Assembly: GCA_022567815.1 (NCBI GenBank)
Contig: JADFGI010000161.1
Coordinates: 1-7,014, forward strand
Source of the DNA: Nitrospinota bacterium
GTDB lineage: Bacteria; Nitrospinota; Nitrospinia; Nitrospinales; VA-1
Direction: 5' to 3'
Length of the DNA: 7,014 nucleotides
The position numbers and the translations under genes are program-made. The notes beneath the pieces are model-generated. The model saw nothing but the letters and a program-made list of their open reading frames with translations. It was not told the DNA's origin and made no database searches. Each line of letters starts with the position of its first letter. The first letter of the stretch is position 1. This document shows positions 1 through 5,557 of the stretch, in pieces.

Positions 1-830
1 GCCAAATCATGCGGACCCTTTCTTTTTCCCGGAACCAGATATTCCACAATTTGCGGGGGTGAATTTTCTGAAAATTCCAGTTTGGAAATTTTGTTGGCAA
101 ACAATTGAGTGAACCATAGGGTTCCATCAGGGGCCAGCGCCACCGCATGCGGAACAGATTTCTCCGGAGGAATCACAATCTCCTCAACCTTCCGGGTTTT
201 CATATCCAGAGAACCTATTTTATTGAAAAAAATCCGGGCCCAGAATTTTCCGCCTTGTGAATACCAGATGCGTCCGTCCCGGATCACCAGATCATGAGGA
301 TGCCCGGCATTGATCGCAAATTCCTCGATGTTGCCCTTGCCCGGATCCAGCCGGGCTATTTTGTTGGACTCAAACTCGACAAACCAGATGCCCCCCTCCG
401 GTCCCTCCACCAGATTGTGCGGTTCACTCTTGGGAGTGGGGATGGCGTACTCCGTTATTTTTCCCGTAGAAGGGTCCAGCCGCCCGATCCGGTTGCCGCT
501 CATTTCGGAAAACCATACCATGCCGTTTCGGGCAACAATTATATCATTGGGTTGGCTGTTGGGGTTTGGAAGATCGAATTCCACGATCCCTTCAGATGTG
601 CCGGCTTTGGCCTTGGAGGGATCGAGTTTGCCGATTTTGTTGGCATTGATTTCCGTAAACCACAAGTTCCCTTGAGCATCGAATGCCAACCCGGCGGGAC
701 TGCTGTCCGGGGTTGGAGTCACATATTCGACGATTGTGGCCGCTTGTACCCAGGATCCGGCAAGGAAAAATGCGGCCAGCAAAATTGCAGAGGTCAATTT
801 TACAAAAATAGATCGGCTGAATCGCACCAT
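1..830 (-). CDS. Secreted Vgb/NHL-type beta-propeller protein (streptogramin-lyase-like), C-terminus cut by window edge
   Basis: I translated this leftward frame by hand: 276 full codons with no stop before the window edge. The ATG at 830-828 is preceded by AGGAGG (844-839) at 8 nt, which fixes the start. Residues 1-31 look like a Sec signal peptide (basic MVRFSR, hydrophobic core about 14-27, then VQAA), so the protein is probably periplasmic or outer-surface. At least five propeller-blade repeats follow, each with a W-F/Y-T/S-E/Q core and an N-K/R-I-x-K/R-L-D strand: about 56-70, 105-119, 148-162, 188-209 and 238-252. This is the pattern of virginiamycin B lyase (Vgb) and NHL/SMP-30-like propellers. 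PH motifs occur at 137-138, 178-179, 227-228 and 273-274. From memory, Vgb uses a His in PHAI and an E-P-H motif; here the last motif is G-P-H. A secreted location also argues against an antibiotic lyase. The propeller fold is well supported; the substrate is unknown. Confidence 0.88.
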   Translation of the reverse strand, partial: MVRFSRSIFVKLTSAILLAAFFLAGSWVQAATIVEYVTPTPDSSPAGLAFDAQGNLWFTEINANKIGKLDPSKAKAGTSEGIVEFDLPNPNSQPNDIIVARNGMVWFSEMSGNRIGRLDPSTGKITEYAIPTPKSEPHNLVEGPEGGIWFVEFESNKIARLDPGKGNIEEFAINAGHPHDLVIRDGRIWYSQGGKFWARIFFNKIGSLDMKTRKVEEIVIPPEKSVPHAVALAPDGTLWFTQLFANKISKLEFSENSPPQIVEYLVPGKRKGPHDL

Positions 831-854
831 GATAAAGCCCTCCTTTTTGAGGAC

Positions 855-912
855 AAGTTTAAGGTTGATTGGATAATGGGTTAAATATAAACTCTTTCCA
901 CATTAAAGCAAA
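855..912 (+). repeat. 58-bp direct repeat, copy 1
   Basis: This copy is base-for-base identical to 2312-2369; the match breaks at both ends (854 C versus 2311 A; 913 C versus 2370 T). It begins AAGTTTAAGG and ends TTAAAGCAAA. It lies just upstream of the propeller gene's ribosome site, so its leftward promoter-like elements probably serve that gene. It forms the left boundary of the segment carrying the methyltransferase-like gene. Confidence 0.97.
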
Positions 913-925
913 CCACTATCCAATC
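867..925. repeat. Imperfect inverted repeat across the left repeat/cassette junction
   Basis: GATTGGATAATGG (867-879, inside repeat copy 1) pairs with CCACTATCCAATC (913-925, just outside it) at 12 of 13 positions, with a 33-nt loop. The right arm is unique cassette DNA, so copy 2 has no partner arm. It may be a recombination signal, an operator dyad or chance. Confidence 0.6.
884..911 (-). promoter_or_regulatory. Candidate leftward promoter in repeat copy 1 (for the propeller gene)
   Basis: Read on the minus strand: TTGCTT (911-906), 16 nt, then TATATT (889-884). The -10 matches TATAAT at five of six positions; the -35 is weak (three of six). Initiation near 877 would give a leader of about 47 nt carrying the AGGAGG site. 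Inferred from consensus only. Confidence 0.4.
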
Positions 926-1041
926 ACAGCTGTCGGGGGAATCTGTTCGGTCCGACAATAATTTAACGTCCCAGAACAATCAGCTTGAGGGATGCACTCC
1001 AATTGGATTCCTATGAAAACAGAGCTAATATTTTTTGCAGA
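913..1041. other. Intergenic left end of the cassette
   Basis: Non-coding stretch between repeat copy 1 and the stop of the methyltransferase-like gene. It holds a TGTCGG/CCGACA stem (931-936 with 952-957) and a TCCAATTGGA palindrome (998-1007). Neither is followed by a T-run in the leftward direction. I therefore see no intrinsic terminator, and transcripts could read on into the propeller gene. Confidence 0.5.
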
Positions 1042-2103
1042 TCAGAGGTCGGTTCGAGATTTGGGAACCAAAACATAGGATGAAACAATGGATTTGCCCT
1101 CGAGGATATCCATGCGGTCCGGATTGCCTAATTCAGGAAGGGTTTCGAAATCAAACCAAAAATATTTACTGATAATCTCCATGATCCTATCCAAATTCTT
1201 ACACCAGAACCAGCGGTCATAATCCTTGGGCCGGTGGAAAGTTTCAATGGAGAAATAAACCCTCCCATCTGTTTGAAGAATCCGATGCATTTCCTCAAAA
1301 TGGCCCTCAACCAGCAATGGAAAGAGAATGCTCCGCAATTTTTCCATATAGGGGGTCAGGATTTTCTCCATTCGATTTATTTCATTTGTCCCGAATTTTT
1401 GGGCCATTTTTTTTGCCATGAACCCGTAGGGCTCAAATTCAAATTGGGAAACGACCATAGAAGAGGTAACAAAATCCACTGATTGACCATCGATAGGAAA
1501 GCAGGTTGAATACTGCTTGAGACGGCCAACTTCCCTCAGGGCATTTTTAAAAACGGCTTTGGGAGTTTTGGCTCTGGAAATCATTTCAGAAACCCGGCGG
1601 GCGAAAACATCAGCCCGTCCCTGTGTCGCATCCATGTCAATAAAAACAGGATTTGTTCCGAATTCAAAATTTTCGCAAAGGGAGGGAGAAATATTGGACT
1701 TTATAAAACTGGAGCAGACATCCTGCTTATGTTCTTTCGGAGAAACATCGAGCTCCTGGTAATTTGTGCAGTATTGCCTGGGGTCATACTTGGTTTGACA
1801 TATGAAGCATTGATAACGACCCTTACATTCCGTAATAACATCTTTGCAATAGGCCAATTGGCTAAGGTCTTTGACCCAATCCACCAGATAAATGGTAGAA
1901 CCGGCCTTCACAAAATCTTCAATAGGAATGTCATTTAAATAACCAGAGCCTATGCAGACGACATTTTTAGGGGACAAGGCCGAATACAGGTCCCGAATCC
2001 TATTTCTCTGATTAATGAAACTATTCGAACAATTTTCGCGGCATTTTGATAACGCCGCCTCCCCCGGGTGAGTCAGGTACTCGCCCCAATTTAATAAGGT
2101 CAT
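1042..2103 (-). CDS. SAM-dependent methyltransferase-like protein with cysteine-rich insertion, function unknown
   Basis: A 353-residue protein starting at ATG 2103 with a GAAGGA-type ribosome site about 9 nt upstream. Residues 47-54 (NVVCIGSG) look like motif I of a class I methyltransferase: a hydrophobic strand into a G-x-G loop. Residues 71-75 (IYLVD) end with the acidic residue expected to contact the SAM ribose. Residues 209-220 (VDFVTSSMVVSQ) resemble motif IV, and 281-288 (RVYFSIET) a later core strand after an HRILQTDGR helix-turn. Between the second strand and motif IV lies an insertion rich in cysteine: C86, C93, C99, C102, C112, C130 and C143, including one CxxC. This could bind zinc or an iron-sulfur cluster, but no family is recognised. 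It is the only gene between the two 58-bp repeats and is more AT-rich than pepA. The Rossmann-type core is moderately supported; substrate and exact family are unknown. Confidence 0.75.
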   Translation of the reverse strand: MTLLNWGEYLTHPGEAALSKCRENCSNSFINQRNRIRDLYSALSPKNVVCIGSGYLNDIPIEDFVKAGSTIYLVDWVKDLSQLAYCKDVITECKGRYQCFICQTKYDPRQYCTNYQELDVSPKEHKQDVCSSFIKSNISPSLCENFEFGTNPVFIDMDATQGRADVFARRVSEMISRAKTPKAVFKNALREVGRLKQYSTCFPIDGQSVDFVTSSMVVSQFEFEPYGFMAKKMAQKFGTNEINRMEKILTPYMEKLRSILFPLLVEGHFEEMHRILQTDGRVYFSIETFHRPKDYDRWFWCKNLDRIMEIISKYFWFDFETLPELGNPDRMDILEGKSIVSSYVLVPKSRTDL

Positions 2104-2182
2104 GGCAAAAATCCTTCAGAAAAATAGGAATCTTTGGCCCCATAATTCGAGCCGATTTTTTGCTTTAACTTTTAAATTTTCT

Positions 2183-2211
2183 GAAAATATGTCTTGATCA
2201 AGCAAATTTTC
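2183..2211. promoter_or_regulatory. Operator-like dyad upstream of the methyltransferase-like gene
   Basis: A perfect 10-bp palindrome CTTGATCAAG (2193-2202) is flanked by outer arms GAAAAT (2183-2188) and ATTTTC (2206-2211), giving a nested dyad about 90 bp before the start codon. It lies downstream of the candidate promoter at 2244-2272, where a bound repressor could block elongation. No known regulator site is recognised. Confidence 0.3.
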
Positions 2212-2243
2212 GTTTGAGACCTAAATGCCTGGATTTATCGCAG

Positions 2244-2272
2244 ATTTTCCCATTTATTTTTCACCCCGTCAA
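2244..2272 (-). promoter_or_regulatory. Alternative leftward promoter for the methyltransferase-like gene
   Basis: Minus-strand TTGACG (2272-2267, five of six to the -35 consensus), 17 nt, then GAAAAT (2249-2244, four of six). It lies inside the cassette, so the gene may carry its own promoter rather than depend on repeat copy 2. Confidence 0.35.
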
Positions 2273-2321
2273 CTCTAAAACAAGTCCAAATGGGCTTATA
2301 TTGCAAGGAAAAAGTTTAAGG

Positions 2322-2350
2322 TTGATTGGATAATGGGTTAAATATAAACT
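2322..2350 (+). promoter_or_regulatory. Candidate rightward promoter in repeat copy 2 (for pepA)
   Basis: TTGATT (2322-2327), 17 nt, then TAAACT (2345-2350), each a four-of-six match to sigma-70 consensus. Initiation near 2357 would give a leader of about 65 nt before the pepA ATG, including the hairpin at 2367-2391. The copy-1 equivalent (865-893) would point antisense into the 3' end of the methyltransferase-like gene. Confidence 0.35.
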
Positions 2351-2368
2351 CTTTCCACATTAAAGCAA
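2341..2368 (-). promoter_or_regulatory. Candidate leftward promoter in repeat copy 2 (may serve the methyltransferase-like gene)
   Basis: The same TTGCTT-16-TATATT arrangement as in copy 1. From here transcription would run leftwards through about 230 nt of leader into the gene starting at 2103. The inserted gene may thus borrow the duplicated promoter of its host site. Confidence 0.3.
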
Positions 2369-2391
2369 ATTCTCATCGCGAGAATTTTTTT
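2367..2391 (+). terminator. Terminator-like hairpin in the pepA leader (possible attenuator)
   Basis: AAATTCTC (2367-2374), loop ATCGC, GAGAATTT (2380-2387), with the T-run 2385-2391. The stem is AT-rich and weak. It lies 31 bp before the pepA ATG and just after the candidate promoter, so it could attenuate pepA or stop rightward read-through. It straddles the right edge of repeat copy 2, so copy 1 lacks it. Confidence 0.4.
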
Positions 2392-2422
2392 AAATCATCC
2401 GGAACCTTCAAAATCAAATGCA

Positions 2423-3961
2423 ATGATTAAAACAACTGTTAAAACCGAAAAACTATTTCAACACAAAACCCCTTGCCTCGTACTGTTTTGTCCTGAGGAC
2501 AAAAAACCTGCGGGTGAATTAAAAAAAATCGACCAGGCACTCAACGGTCCAGTCGCCGCGGCTTTCAGGGAAAAACGTTTTGAAGGCAAGCCCAATCAGA
2601 CTCTCCTGCTGAATGCACGCGGCGCCATGAAAGCGGACAACGTTCTCCTTGTGGGAATCGGCAAATCCAGGGAAGTGACGGAAGAAAATTTGCGTCAGGC
2701 CGCGGGAACCGCCGCCACCCTGGCGGAAAGCTCCCAGTTTAAAAAAGTAACTTTCTATCTCGCTGAAGGGGAGCTTGAAAAAACCTTGACCAAAGATAAA
2801 AAACAATCGTCCGGGGAGCCCGCCCGAGCGGTGGTTGAGGGAAGTTGTCTGGCTCTATATCACTTCGACCAATATAAAAGTGTTGAAAAAGGCGAGGAGC
2901 CCAATCGCATTGAAGAGATCACCCTGCTCTCAAATTCCAGGTCGGCGCTTGCAAAGATCAAACAGGCCAGTGAGCGTGCCGCGAAAGTGGTGGAAGGGGT
3001 TTATCAGGCTCGCGATTTGATTTCGCAACCGAGCAACACGGCGACTCCATCTTTTCTTGCGAATACGGCCAAAAAAATCGCCGCGAAACATAAAATCACC
3101 TGCAAGATACTGGGTGAAAAAGAAATGAAAAAACTGGGGATGGGTTCCCTGCTCGGTGTAGCTAAAGGCAGTCACCAACCGCCGGCGTTCATCATCCTCG
3201 AATATAAGGGAGGGAAAAAGAACCAAGCTCCCATTGCCATTGTGGGTAAGGCGGTCACTTTCGACACGGGTGGTATTTCGCTCAAACCCTCCGCCAATAT
3301 GGATGAAATGAAGATGGACATGTCGGGTGGAGCGGTGACGATGGGGACCCTGCAAGCGGTGGCGAGCCTGAAATTACCGATCAACGTTGTCGGCCTGATC
3401 CCCTCCGTGGAAAACATGCCGGGTGGTTCCGCCATCAAGCCGGGGGATATTTTAACGGCCATGTCCGGAAAAACCATCGAGGTGCTTAATACCGATGCGG
3501 AAGGCCGGTTGATTCTCGCCGACGCTTTGAGTTATGCGGCCCGTTTCAAACCGCGTGCGGTTATCGACCTTGCGACTTTGACAGGGGCCGTTATCATGGC
3601 TCTCGGCAATTTCGCCGCCGGTGTGCTGGGAACCGATGAGGGTCTGATCGATAATTTAAAAGCCAGCGGAACCCTCACTGGGGAAAGGTTGTGGCAATTG
3701 CCGCTTTGGGACGAGCACGATAAAGCCACCAAAAGCGATATCGCAGATCTTAAAAACATCGCCTCGCCGGGAGTGGGAGCCGGAACCACGATGGGTGCGG
3801 CTTTTTTAAAACCGTTCGCGGGCGACCAACCCTGGGCTCACCTGGACATCGCGGGTACTTCCTGGGGCGCGAAAAAACCTTATATTCCCAAAGGCGCTTC
3901 CGGATTCGGCGTTCGGCTTCTCGTCAATTTTCTGGAACAGGAGGCCAGGGGCGGAAAATAA
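2423..3961 (+). CDS. pepA: Leucyl aminopeptidase (M17 family, PepA type)
   Basis: A 512-residue cytosolic metallopeptidase that releases N-terminal amino acids from peptides, close in length to E. coli PepA (503). The N-terminal regulatory macro-like domain covers about 1-170. The catalytic domain (about 190-505) carries VGKAVTFDTGGISLKPS at 274-290 and the family signature NTDAEGRL at 356-363. By alignment to the E. coli enzyme from memory, the two-metal ligands are K276, D281, D299, D358 and E360, with catalytic K288 and R362; all are intact, at a constant +6 offset for those I could compare. The enzyme works as a hexamer, and PepA of enterobacteria also binds DNA in Xer recombination and carAB control; whether that holds here is not visible. 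There is no strong Shine-Dalgarno before the ATG at 2423. An overlapping ATG-CAA-TGA mini-frame (2418-2426) precedes it. Upstream is repeat copy 2 with a candidate promoter. Confidence 0.96.
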   Translation: MIKTTVKTEKLFQHKTPCLVLFCPEDKKPAGELKKIDQALNGPVAAAFREKRFEGKPNQTLLLNARGAMKADNVLLVGIGKSREVTEENLRQAAGTAATLAESSQFKKVTFYLAEGELEKTLTKDKKQSSGEPARAVVEGSCLALYHFDQYKSVEKGEEPNRIEEITLLSNSRSALAKIKQASERAAKVVEGVYQARDLISQPSNTATPSFLANTAKKIAAKHKITCKILGEKEMKKLGMGSLLGVAKGSHQPPAFIILEYKGGKKNQAPIAIVGKAVTFDTGGISLKPSANMDEMKMDMSGGAVTMGTLQAVASLKLPINVVGLIPSVENMPGGSAIKPGDILTAMSGKTIEVLNTDAEGRLILADALSYAARFKPRAVIDLATLTGAVIMALGNFAAGVLGTDEGLIDNLKASGTLTGERLWQLPLWDEHDKATKSDIADLKNIASPGVGAGTTMGAAFLKPFAGDQPWAHLDIAGTSWGAKKPYIPKGASGFGVRLLVNFLEQEARGGK

Positions 3962-4004
3962 CCAGCCTGGGGCTGGACCCAGTGTTAACGTGCTATGGGT
4001 TTTT
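3962..4004 (+). terminator. Probable terminator after pepA
   Basis: A GC-rich hairpin CCAGCC/GGCTGG (3962-3967 with 3971-3976, 3-nt loop) starts right after the stop codon. A second short stem ACCCA/TGGGT (3977-3981 with 3996-4000) follows and runs into five Ts (4000-4004). The second stem is weak. Together they make a plausible intrinsic terminator. Confidence 0.5.
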
Positions 4005-4043
4005 GAGGAATTAATAGTTTCTTTTTAACCTATGGATTCTCGG

Positions 4044-4095
4044 GGCTCGTGAGCGAAGCGAACGGAGCCTTAAACTTATCCTCCCGTGTAACGGG
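4044..4095. repeat. Two hairpins upstream of the CopD-like gene
   Basis: GGCTCGT (4044-4050) pairs with ACGGAGCC (4062-4069) with one bulged base. CCCGT (4083-4087) pairs with ACGGG (4091-4095) around a 3-nt loop, ending 12 bp before the ATG at 4108. The first resembles REP-like palindromes found between bacterial genes. The second may affect translation of the next gene, which has no clear Shine-Dalgarno. Confidence 0.45.
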
Positions 4096-4107
4096 CGACC
4101 AAAAAAC

Positions 4108-4590
4108 ATGGGAAATAATGTACTCATTTTCATCCACCTGATGGCGGCGGCGGTTGCGGTGGGAAGTCTGGCCTATTGTCTGCTGTTCTTTTTGCCGATC
4201 ATGGAAAAACTGCCGCAACAGAAAATACCGGAGGAACATTCGGTGTCCTATAAAGCTCTGGAGATTCTGGCGCCGACGGTCCTGGCCGCGGTTTTGATCC
4301 TCATTGGCACCGGCATCTATTATTTGCTTGCCAACTATACCCGGCAGGTGGACCTGGCTCCCGGTTACTATAATCTGTTCGGGGTCAAGATGGTGTTTGT
4401 GGTCACCGCGCTGTTTCTCAGTGTTTACCAAACCTTCACCCTGCGTGCGCGTATCGCTAATCTGGACTTGAGCCCTGAGAACAGGGAACTGGTTCCCGCC
4501 ACCTTGAAAAAGATGAAAACCCTGGGCCAAATGATTTTAGCCACTCTCACTGGGGCTGTTTTTCTCGGTATTTGGCTGGCGAGATTTTAA
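4108..4590 (+). CDS. Four-helix CopD/DUF2269-like integral membrane protein
   Basis: 160 residues with four hydrophobic segments: about 5-29, 50-74, 89-111 and 138-158. The first helix carries a conserved-looking histidine (FIHLMAAAVAVG, H10), and the second ends TGIYYLL. Both are typical of CopD-like and DUF2269 membrane proteins, some of which are linked to copper handling or haem binding. No Cys/Met-rich metal site is evident, so the role is open. The start at 4108 lacks a good Shine-Dalgarno and lies 12 nt after a small hairpin. It lies 146 bp after pepA and on the same strand, with terminator-like structures on both sides, so it is probably a separate unit. Membrane topology is well supported; the family assignment is tentative. 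Confidence 0.8.
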   Translation: MGNNVLIFIHLMAAAVAVGSLAYCLLFFLPIMEKLPQQKIPEEHSVSYKALEILAPTVLAAVLILIGTGIYYLLANYTRQVDLAPGYYNLFGVKMVFVVTALFLSVYQTFTLRARIANLDLSPENRELVPATLKKMKTLGQMILATLTGAVFLGIWLARF

Positions 4591-4591
4591 C

Positions 4592-4634
4592 CCCACCAGT
4601 GGGTTTAATTCCCCGTGGCTTGCCACGCGTTTTT
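4592..4634 (+). terminator. Tandem intrinsic terminator after the CopD-like gene
   Basis: CCCAC/GTGGG (4592-4596 with 4599-4603) is followed by TTT. It is followed closely by CGTGGC/GCCACG (4614-4619 with 4622-4627, 2-nt loop, or a 5-bp stem with a CTTG loop), with five Ts at 4630-4634. The second hairpin is the stronger terminator. A similar but T-less stem, CCGC-TT-GCGG, follows at 4663-4672. Confidence 0.65.
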
Positions 4635-4741
4635 AGATAAAAACTACTGTCGGATACCCCGTCCGCTTGCGGCAGGGTCGTTCATTCGCAAAAAATAATT
4701 CCCTTTTAGGCAAGCAGGGAAATTGAGAGGAGGTTGCTAAA

Positions 4742-5026
4742 ATGAGCGAAGAGAAACAATCCATTCCCGACCCATCCCCATCCGTTCCAGAAGGTGAGGG
4801 CGAAGCGCCTTCAAATCCTGCCGAGCCGGTGGAAAAGGAGATCGACCTGAACCTCCTTTTTCCCGATTCAGAGACCGATCTTAACGCCCTGTTTCCGGAT
4901 AGGGATATCAAACATCTTTTAAAAAGCATGACCCGGAATAAAAAAGACCTGCACGCCCTGAAAGAACGTTTTCTCCAGGAAAACGAAACGGAAGATGATG
5001 CGGAAGAGATTGAATCGAGCGATTAA
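4742..5026 (+). CDS. Small acidic protein with duplicated DLNxLFPD motif, function unknown
   Basis: 94 residues, strongly acidic at the C-terminus and probably cytosolic (no signal peptide or membrane segment). The start is supported by AGGAGGT at 4728-4734, 7 nt before the ATG, one of the best ribosome sites in the window. Residues 1-32 are rich in Pro, Glu and Ser and probably disordered. Two copies of a short motif follow 11 residues apart: DLNLLFPD (35-42) and DLNALFPD (46-53). Then comes a likely helix (55-80) containing DLHALKERF, and an acidic tail (80-94: E, D, S). The repeats look like short linear peptides that dock to a partner. I do not recognise the family. The preceding terminator suggests it has its own promoter in 4635-4727. 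Confidence 0.75.
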   Translation: MSEEKQSIPDPSPSVPEGEGEAPSNPAEPVEKEIDLNLLFPDSETDLNALFPDRDIKHLLKSMTRNKKDLHALKERFLQENETEDDAEEIESSD

Positions 5027-5185
5027 CCAGCCAACCACCCTCAGGGACATTTCGGGTTCCAAGGGATCCTCTTACTTATCTTTCAAGAACCCCAACTAGT
5101 TAAAAACAAATCGTTTACCCACTCTGATGCTTGTCTTTTACCTTATTATTATGGGCGAGCAATAAAACCCTAATAGGACTACCTG

Positions 5186-5205
5186 ATAATTCTTAATAAT
5201 TCTTA
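5186..5205. repeat. Perfect tandem 10-bp repeat, two units
   Basis: ATAATTCTTA occurs twice in a row. The flanks CCTGATAA (5182-5189) and TTATTAGG (5203-5210) can pair with one G-T wobble, forming a stem over most of the tandem repeat and covering the first bases of the AGGAGGTGA sequence that follows. Confidence 0.85.
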
Positions 5206-5271
5206 TTAGGAGGTGAAGATATAAAAGCATAGAGAGACTTATTCGATTTTCATGTTTCAAAGTATTAAATG

Positions 5272-5307
5272 CCGAGGGTCCGCATGGGCTCCCGGTTTTT
5301 TATTTTT
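5272..5307 (+). terminator. Terminator-like hairpin in the gene-free gap
   Basis: The strand from CCG at 5272 to CCCGG at 5291-5295 can fold into a GC-rich stem (CCG-a-GG with CC-CGG, one bulge). It runs directly into TTTTTT (5296-5301) and, after one A, TTTTT. It lies 246 bp after the nearest upstream stop codon. It may therefore end an unannotated RNA rather than the 4742-5026 transcript. Confidence 0.6.
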
Positions 5308-5349
5308 CGCTATTACCAAAAGGTTGAAATTTTCAAAAAAACCGGATGG

Positions 5350-5422
5350 TTAAACGAAGAGTCTTGCTAAGAAAGCCGGGTCCGTCGGGGTCCCTAGGGG
5401 ATAACATTAAACCGCGAGTCTT
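5350..5422. repeat. Imperfect direct repeat TTAAACnnnGAGTCTT, two copies 57 bp apart
   Basis: 5350-5365 and 5407-5422 match at 13 of 16 positions, all differences lying in the central triplet (GAA versus CGC). Between them GGGTCC is repeated with an exact 10-bp step (5378-5387, 5388-5397), followed by GGG, and includes the palindrome CCCTAGGG (5392-5399). The conserved outer and variable inner bases resemble a protein-binding site. Confidence 0.7.
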
Positions 5423-5557
5423 CCACATGCCGATAATCGCCCTACCTGGTACTTCCTGCACACTCATAAGGGGGTATAAGGTAGTTTGAGATAAATTATT
5501 GTTTTTATAGTCTTTATGATTATCGGATGTAACCCTCCATACCTACATAACATTTTA

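Larger units (their letters stand above)
855..2369. mobile_element. Candidate repeat-bounded gene cassette inserted between the propeller gene and pepA
   Basis: The two identical 58-bp repeats enclose 1399 bp that contain a single complete leftward gene (1042-2103) with its flanks. Recombination between the repeats would release a 1457-bp circle and leave one 58-bp copy, giving a plain divergent intergenic region between the propeller gene and pepA. No transposase, integrase or terminal inverted repeats are visible. The mobilising mechanism is therefore unknown. Single-crossover integration of a circle, or insertion accompanied by duplication of the site, would both fit. Calling it mobile is inference; the boundary structure itself is directly visible. 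Confidence 0.45.
2312..2369 (+). repeat. 58-bp direct repeat, copy 2
   Basis: Perfect second copy of 855-912, in the same orientation and 1457 bp to the right. It ends 53 bp before the pepA start and forms the right boundary of the inserted segment. A 58-bp perfect match in non-coding DNA implies a recent duplication or active homogenisation. It is much longer than the usual transposase target duplications of 2-14 bp. Confidence 0.97.

Noticed and set aside
294..884. 196-residue rightward open frame
   Set aside because: It lies opposite the propeller gene, whose leftward frame has a signal peptide, blade repeats and a strong ribosome site; the rightward product has no family features.
855..912. 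Integron attC site
   Set aside because: The length is suggestive and one GTTAAAT matches the core consensus, but there is no paired complementary core at the other end and no self-folding palindrome within the repeat.
855..2369. Classical insertion sequence
   Set aside because: There is no transposase, no terminal inverted repeats, and the direct repeats are too long for a target duplication.
2930..3355. Leftward open frames inside pepA
   Set aside because: They are shadows of a complete, highly conserved aminopeptidase frame.
4030..4530. 166-residue leftward open frame
   Set aside because: It is antisense to the four-helix membrane protein and shows only low-complexity Gln/His-rich sequence.
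5051..5093. tRNA remnant or attachment site
   Set aside because: GGGTTCCAA resembles a T-arm, but no anticodon arm, D-arm or acceptor stem can be assembled around it.
5252..5353. 33-residue rightward frame starting MFQSIK
   Set aside because: It runs through the terminator-like hairpin, lies about 35 nt from the orphan ribosome site and shows no protein-like pattern.
5186..5422. CRISPR-like array
   Set aside because: The repeats are only 10-16 bp, occur twice each and lack regular spacers; no cas gene is present.
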